Assembly: GCA_043789035.1 (NCBI GenBank)
Contig: JAYWIG010000320.1
Coordinates: 1 to 6,897 of the forward strand
Reading direction: 5' to 3'
DNA from: JAYWIG01 sp043789035
GTDB taxonomy: Bacteria > Pseudomonadota > Gammaproteobacteria > Burkholderiales > Burkholderiaceae_E
Length of the DNA stretch: 6,897 bases
Shown piece after piece: positions 5,142 through 6,897 of this stretch (within the stretch, counting starts at the first letter, position 1; each line of letters begins with the position of its first letter). The notes under the pieces are model-generated. The model had not been told where the DNA came from. It worked only from the letters and a program-made list of their open reading frames with translations, and ran no database searches. The position numbers and the translations under genes were made by a program.

Positions 5142-6897
5142 TTATTTGACACTCGTATTGTGCTCGTTTTTTGCAAGTTTAGTAAATAGGACCGTCACTA
5201 ATGCACCTTTTTCGACAAATATTTCTTGCTTTTGTGAGTCTTGAGGGGTCGGATCAATATTCGAGATGTCAATACGAGCACCATGCTCCTCAATAATTTT
5301 CTTAACTATCGGTAAACCGAGTCCGCTGCCACGAGGTTTACTTGTTACATAGGGCTCGAAAGCTCTGGCTAACAGCGCATCAGCAAAGCCGCCACCATTG
5401 TCCCTAATCGATAACCGCACTGCCATTTGTCCATCGACCAACTTAACACTCTGAGTCGATACATGTACCTGGGCTTGCGCTATTTTCTCTGTCGCCTCCA
5501 GTGCGTTCTTCACAAGGTTATGAACCACCTGCCTAAGCAAGGTAGCATCGCCCAACACAAGCGGTAAGGACTCGTCTAAATAAGACACGATTTTGCCATC
5601 GCCATAGAGCCTCAGTATCTCATCAATGAGTGCATTCAAATCCAGAGGATCTAGGCGGGCAGAGGGCAGACGTGCGTAGTCTCTAAATTCATCGACCATA
5701 TACTTTAGTGCCGACACTTGGTTCACGATAGTTCGTGTATTTTTTCCAAGCATTTCAGCATCTGCAGCGCCTAGCTTATCGTGCAATTTCATTTGCATGC
5801 GTTCTGCAGCCAATTGAATTGGCGTCAAAGGATTCTTGATTTCATGGGCCAGTCGACGAGCAACCTCAGCCCAGGCCACAGCACGCTGCGCGGAAATTAA
5901 TTCACTAACGTCGTCAAACACCAACACATAACCAGTAATGTTGAGTGAAAGCTCCAATACGGAGCCTCTGGCAAAAAGTGTTTGCTTGTTGTCCCTTAAC
6001 GCACTCGGTAGTTCGAATTGACGCTGCCAAGCCGCATGCCCTGATTCATTAAATGCCTGTCGAATATCAGAGGCAACAACACCTAGCCTAGGTAAGGCAT
6101 CCAACTTACCCCCAATAAAATTCGTGAGACTTTCGCCCATAATGCGCTCGGCACCAACATTGGCTAAAACGAGATTAAGCTTGCCATCCAAAACAAGCAC
6201 ACCCGCATTAAGATTCGCCAGTACACTTTGTAGTCGGGTATTCACTTCCTCCAAACTTTGTTGGTTGATCTGCACTTGGTGGCGGGCATCATCTAACTGT
6301 TGTGTCATTCGATTAAACGATTGTGTAAGAACCCCAAGCTCGTCTCTGCCACTATAATCTTTTAGAGGTTTATAGTTACCTTCGGCAACTGCTTTTGTCG
6401 CCGCGGCAAGCTCGGCCAAAGGCCCTGTTAACCAACCTGCAAGCAAGAACGCTGCTGCGATTGCCGAAAACAAAGTCAGTAAAAAAGTGAGCACTAAAGT
6501 AACCCTAAAAACCCGCTTTAAACCGGCGCGTGACAGCGATAACTCCTGGTAGTCGCGATACCCTTGTTGTACTGCATCGGCATTGTCGGCAAGCGCAGTT
6601 GGTACTTGTTGTAAGAGCTGCAAGTACTTTGCATCATCGGGCCTACTACCGTCAGTCGAAACGACAACGATTGCCCGAATTTGATAGCCTTTTGCCGGCG
6701 CAGATTCCGAAGGTGTCATCGCCTCAATGGCCGCATATTGCCGAGTTAACCGTACCTGGCGTAACGCGTTCGGTGGAGGTAAATCGGGCACGAGGCGCAA
6801 GAGCTGGCTGCCACTCATATAAACGATTCTGTTAGCCGCCGTGACGATCATTGCCTCTTGCACACCAGCCTGCTCTCGCAACCGATTTAACACCGGT
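5142..6897 (-). CDS. NtrY-like membrane sensor histidine kinase, N-terminus cut by window edge
   Basis: The frame stays open through the right edge, so the true start and the first membrane helices are missing; about 585 residues are seen. Numbering from the GTG at 6893: a periplasmic-like sensor segment (1-125), a transmembrane helix (about 129-154, VTLVLTFLLTLFSAIAAAFL), HAMP (155-207), a short coiled linker, PAS (about 218-330, VLANLNAGVLVLDGKLNLVLAN), HisKA with H350 in RRLAHEIKNPLTPIQ, and HATPase with N463 (NLVKNALEA), DNGGG at 498-502 and GSGLGLPIV at 522-530. All kinase and ATP-binding motifs are intact. This order, and the HEIKNPLTPIQLAAER phosphorylation box, is typical of NtrY, the membrane partner of NtrX, linked in various bacteria to nitrogen and redox control. 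It heads the visible operon; its ligand is unknown. Confidence 0.92.
   Translation of the reverse strand, partial: PVLNRLREQAGVQEAMIVTAANRIVYMSGSQLLRLVPDLPPPNALRQVRLTRQYAAIEAMTPSESAPAKGYQIRAIVVVSTDGSRPDDAKYLQLLQQVPTALADNADAVQQGYRDYQELSLSRAGLKRVFRVTLVLTFLLTLFSAIAAAFLLAGWLTGPLAELAAATKAVAEGNYKPLKDYSGRDELGVLTQSFNRMTQQLDDARHQVQINQQSLEEVNTRLQSVLANLNAGVLVLDGKLNLVLANVGAERIMGESLTNFIGGKLDALPRLGVVASDIRQAFNESGHAAWQRQFELPSALRDNKQTLFARGSVLELSLNITGYVLVFDDVSELISAQRAVAWAEVARRLAHEIKNPLTPIQLAAERMQMKLHDKLGAADAEMLGKNTRTIVNQVSALKYMVDEFRDYARLPSARLDPLDLNALIDEILRLYGDGKIVSYLDESLPLVLGDATLLRQVVHNLVKNALEATEKIAQAQVHVSTQSVKLVDGQMAVRLSIRDNGGGFADALLARAFEPYVTSKPRGSGLGLPIVKKIIEEHGARIDISNIDPTPQDSQKQEIFVEKGALVTVLFTKLAKNEHNTSVK

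Overview
The window looks like chromosomal DNA of a betaproteobacterium, most likely of the order Burkholderiales. The best lineage markers are an 81-residue DUF3567 protein, a family I know mainly from that group, and a small rhodanese whose sequence around the active site resembles a conserved Burkholderiales protein. Base composition looks moderate, near 50% GC by eye, which fits a lower-GC member. I cannot name a genus. There are no tRNA or rRNA genes, no CRISPR array and no insertion sequence. The DNA is gene-dense, and the longest gene-free stretch is about 190 bases.

Left block (1-2216): two minus-strand genes overlap at ATGA. The first is a complete phthalate-dioxygenase-type Rieske oxygenase alpha subunit. 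The second is a glutamine-synthetase-family ligase whose C-terminal part lies beyond the left edge. A consensus -35/-10 pair and a good ribosome binding site sit just upstream of the oxygenase. This pairing recalls pathways in which an amine is tagged by gamma-glutamylation and then oxidised, as in aniline or alkylamine breakdown. The substrate here is unknown.

Middle block (2217-2871): a plus-strand single-domain rhodanese is divergent from the oxygenase and convergent with the minus-strand DUF3567 gene, with only 7 bases between their stop codons. A near-consensus FNR/CRP-type inverted repeat lies just before the rhodanese start.

Right block (3062-6897): a tightly packed minus-strand operon of four genes. 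It begins with an NtrY-like membrane histidine kinase cut by the right edge. Next comes an NtrX-like response regulator that keeps the receiver and the Fis-type DNA-binding helices but lacks the AAA+ sigma-54 module. Then comes a roughly 111-residue protein with a winged-helix-like C-terminus. Last is a CobW/COG0523-like protein that keeps the GCxCC metal motif but has lost the recognisable nucleotide-binding motifs.

The most unusual part is this right-hand operon. It couples a two-component system with a non-canonical effector to a probable pseudo-GTPase of a metal-handling family and a small possible DNA- or protein-binding adaptor. The functional links are inferred from gene order and overlap only.
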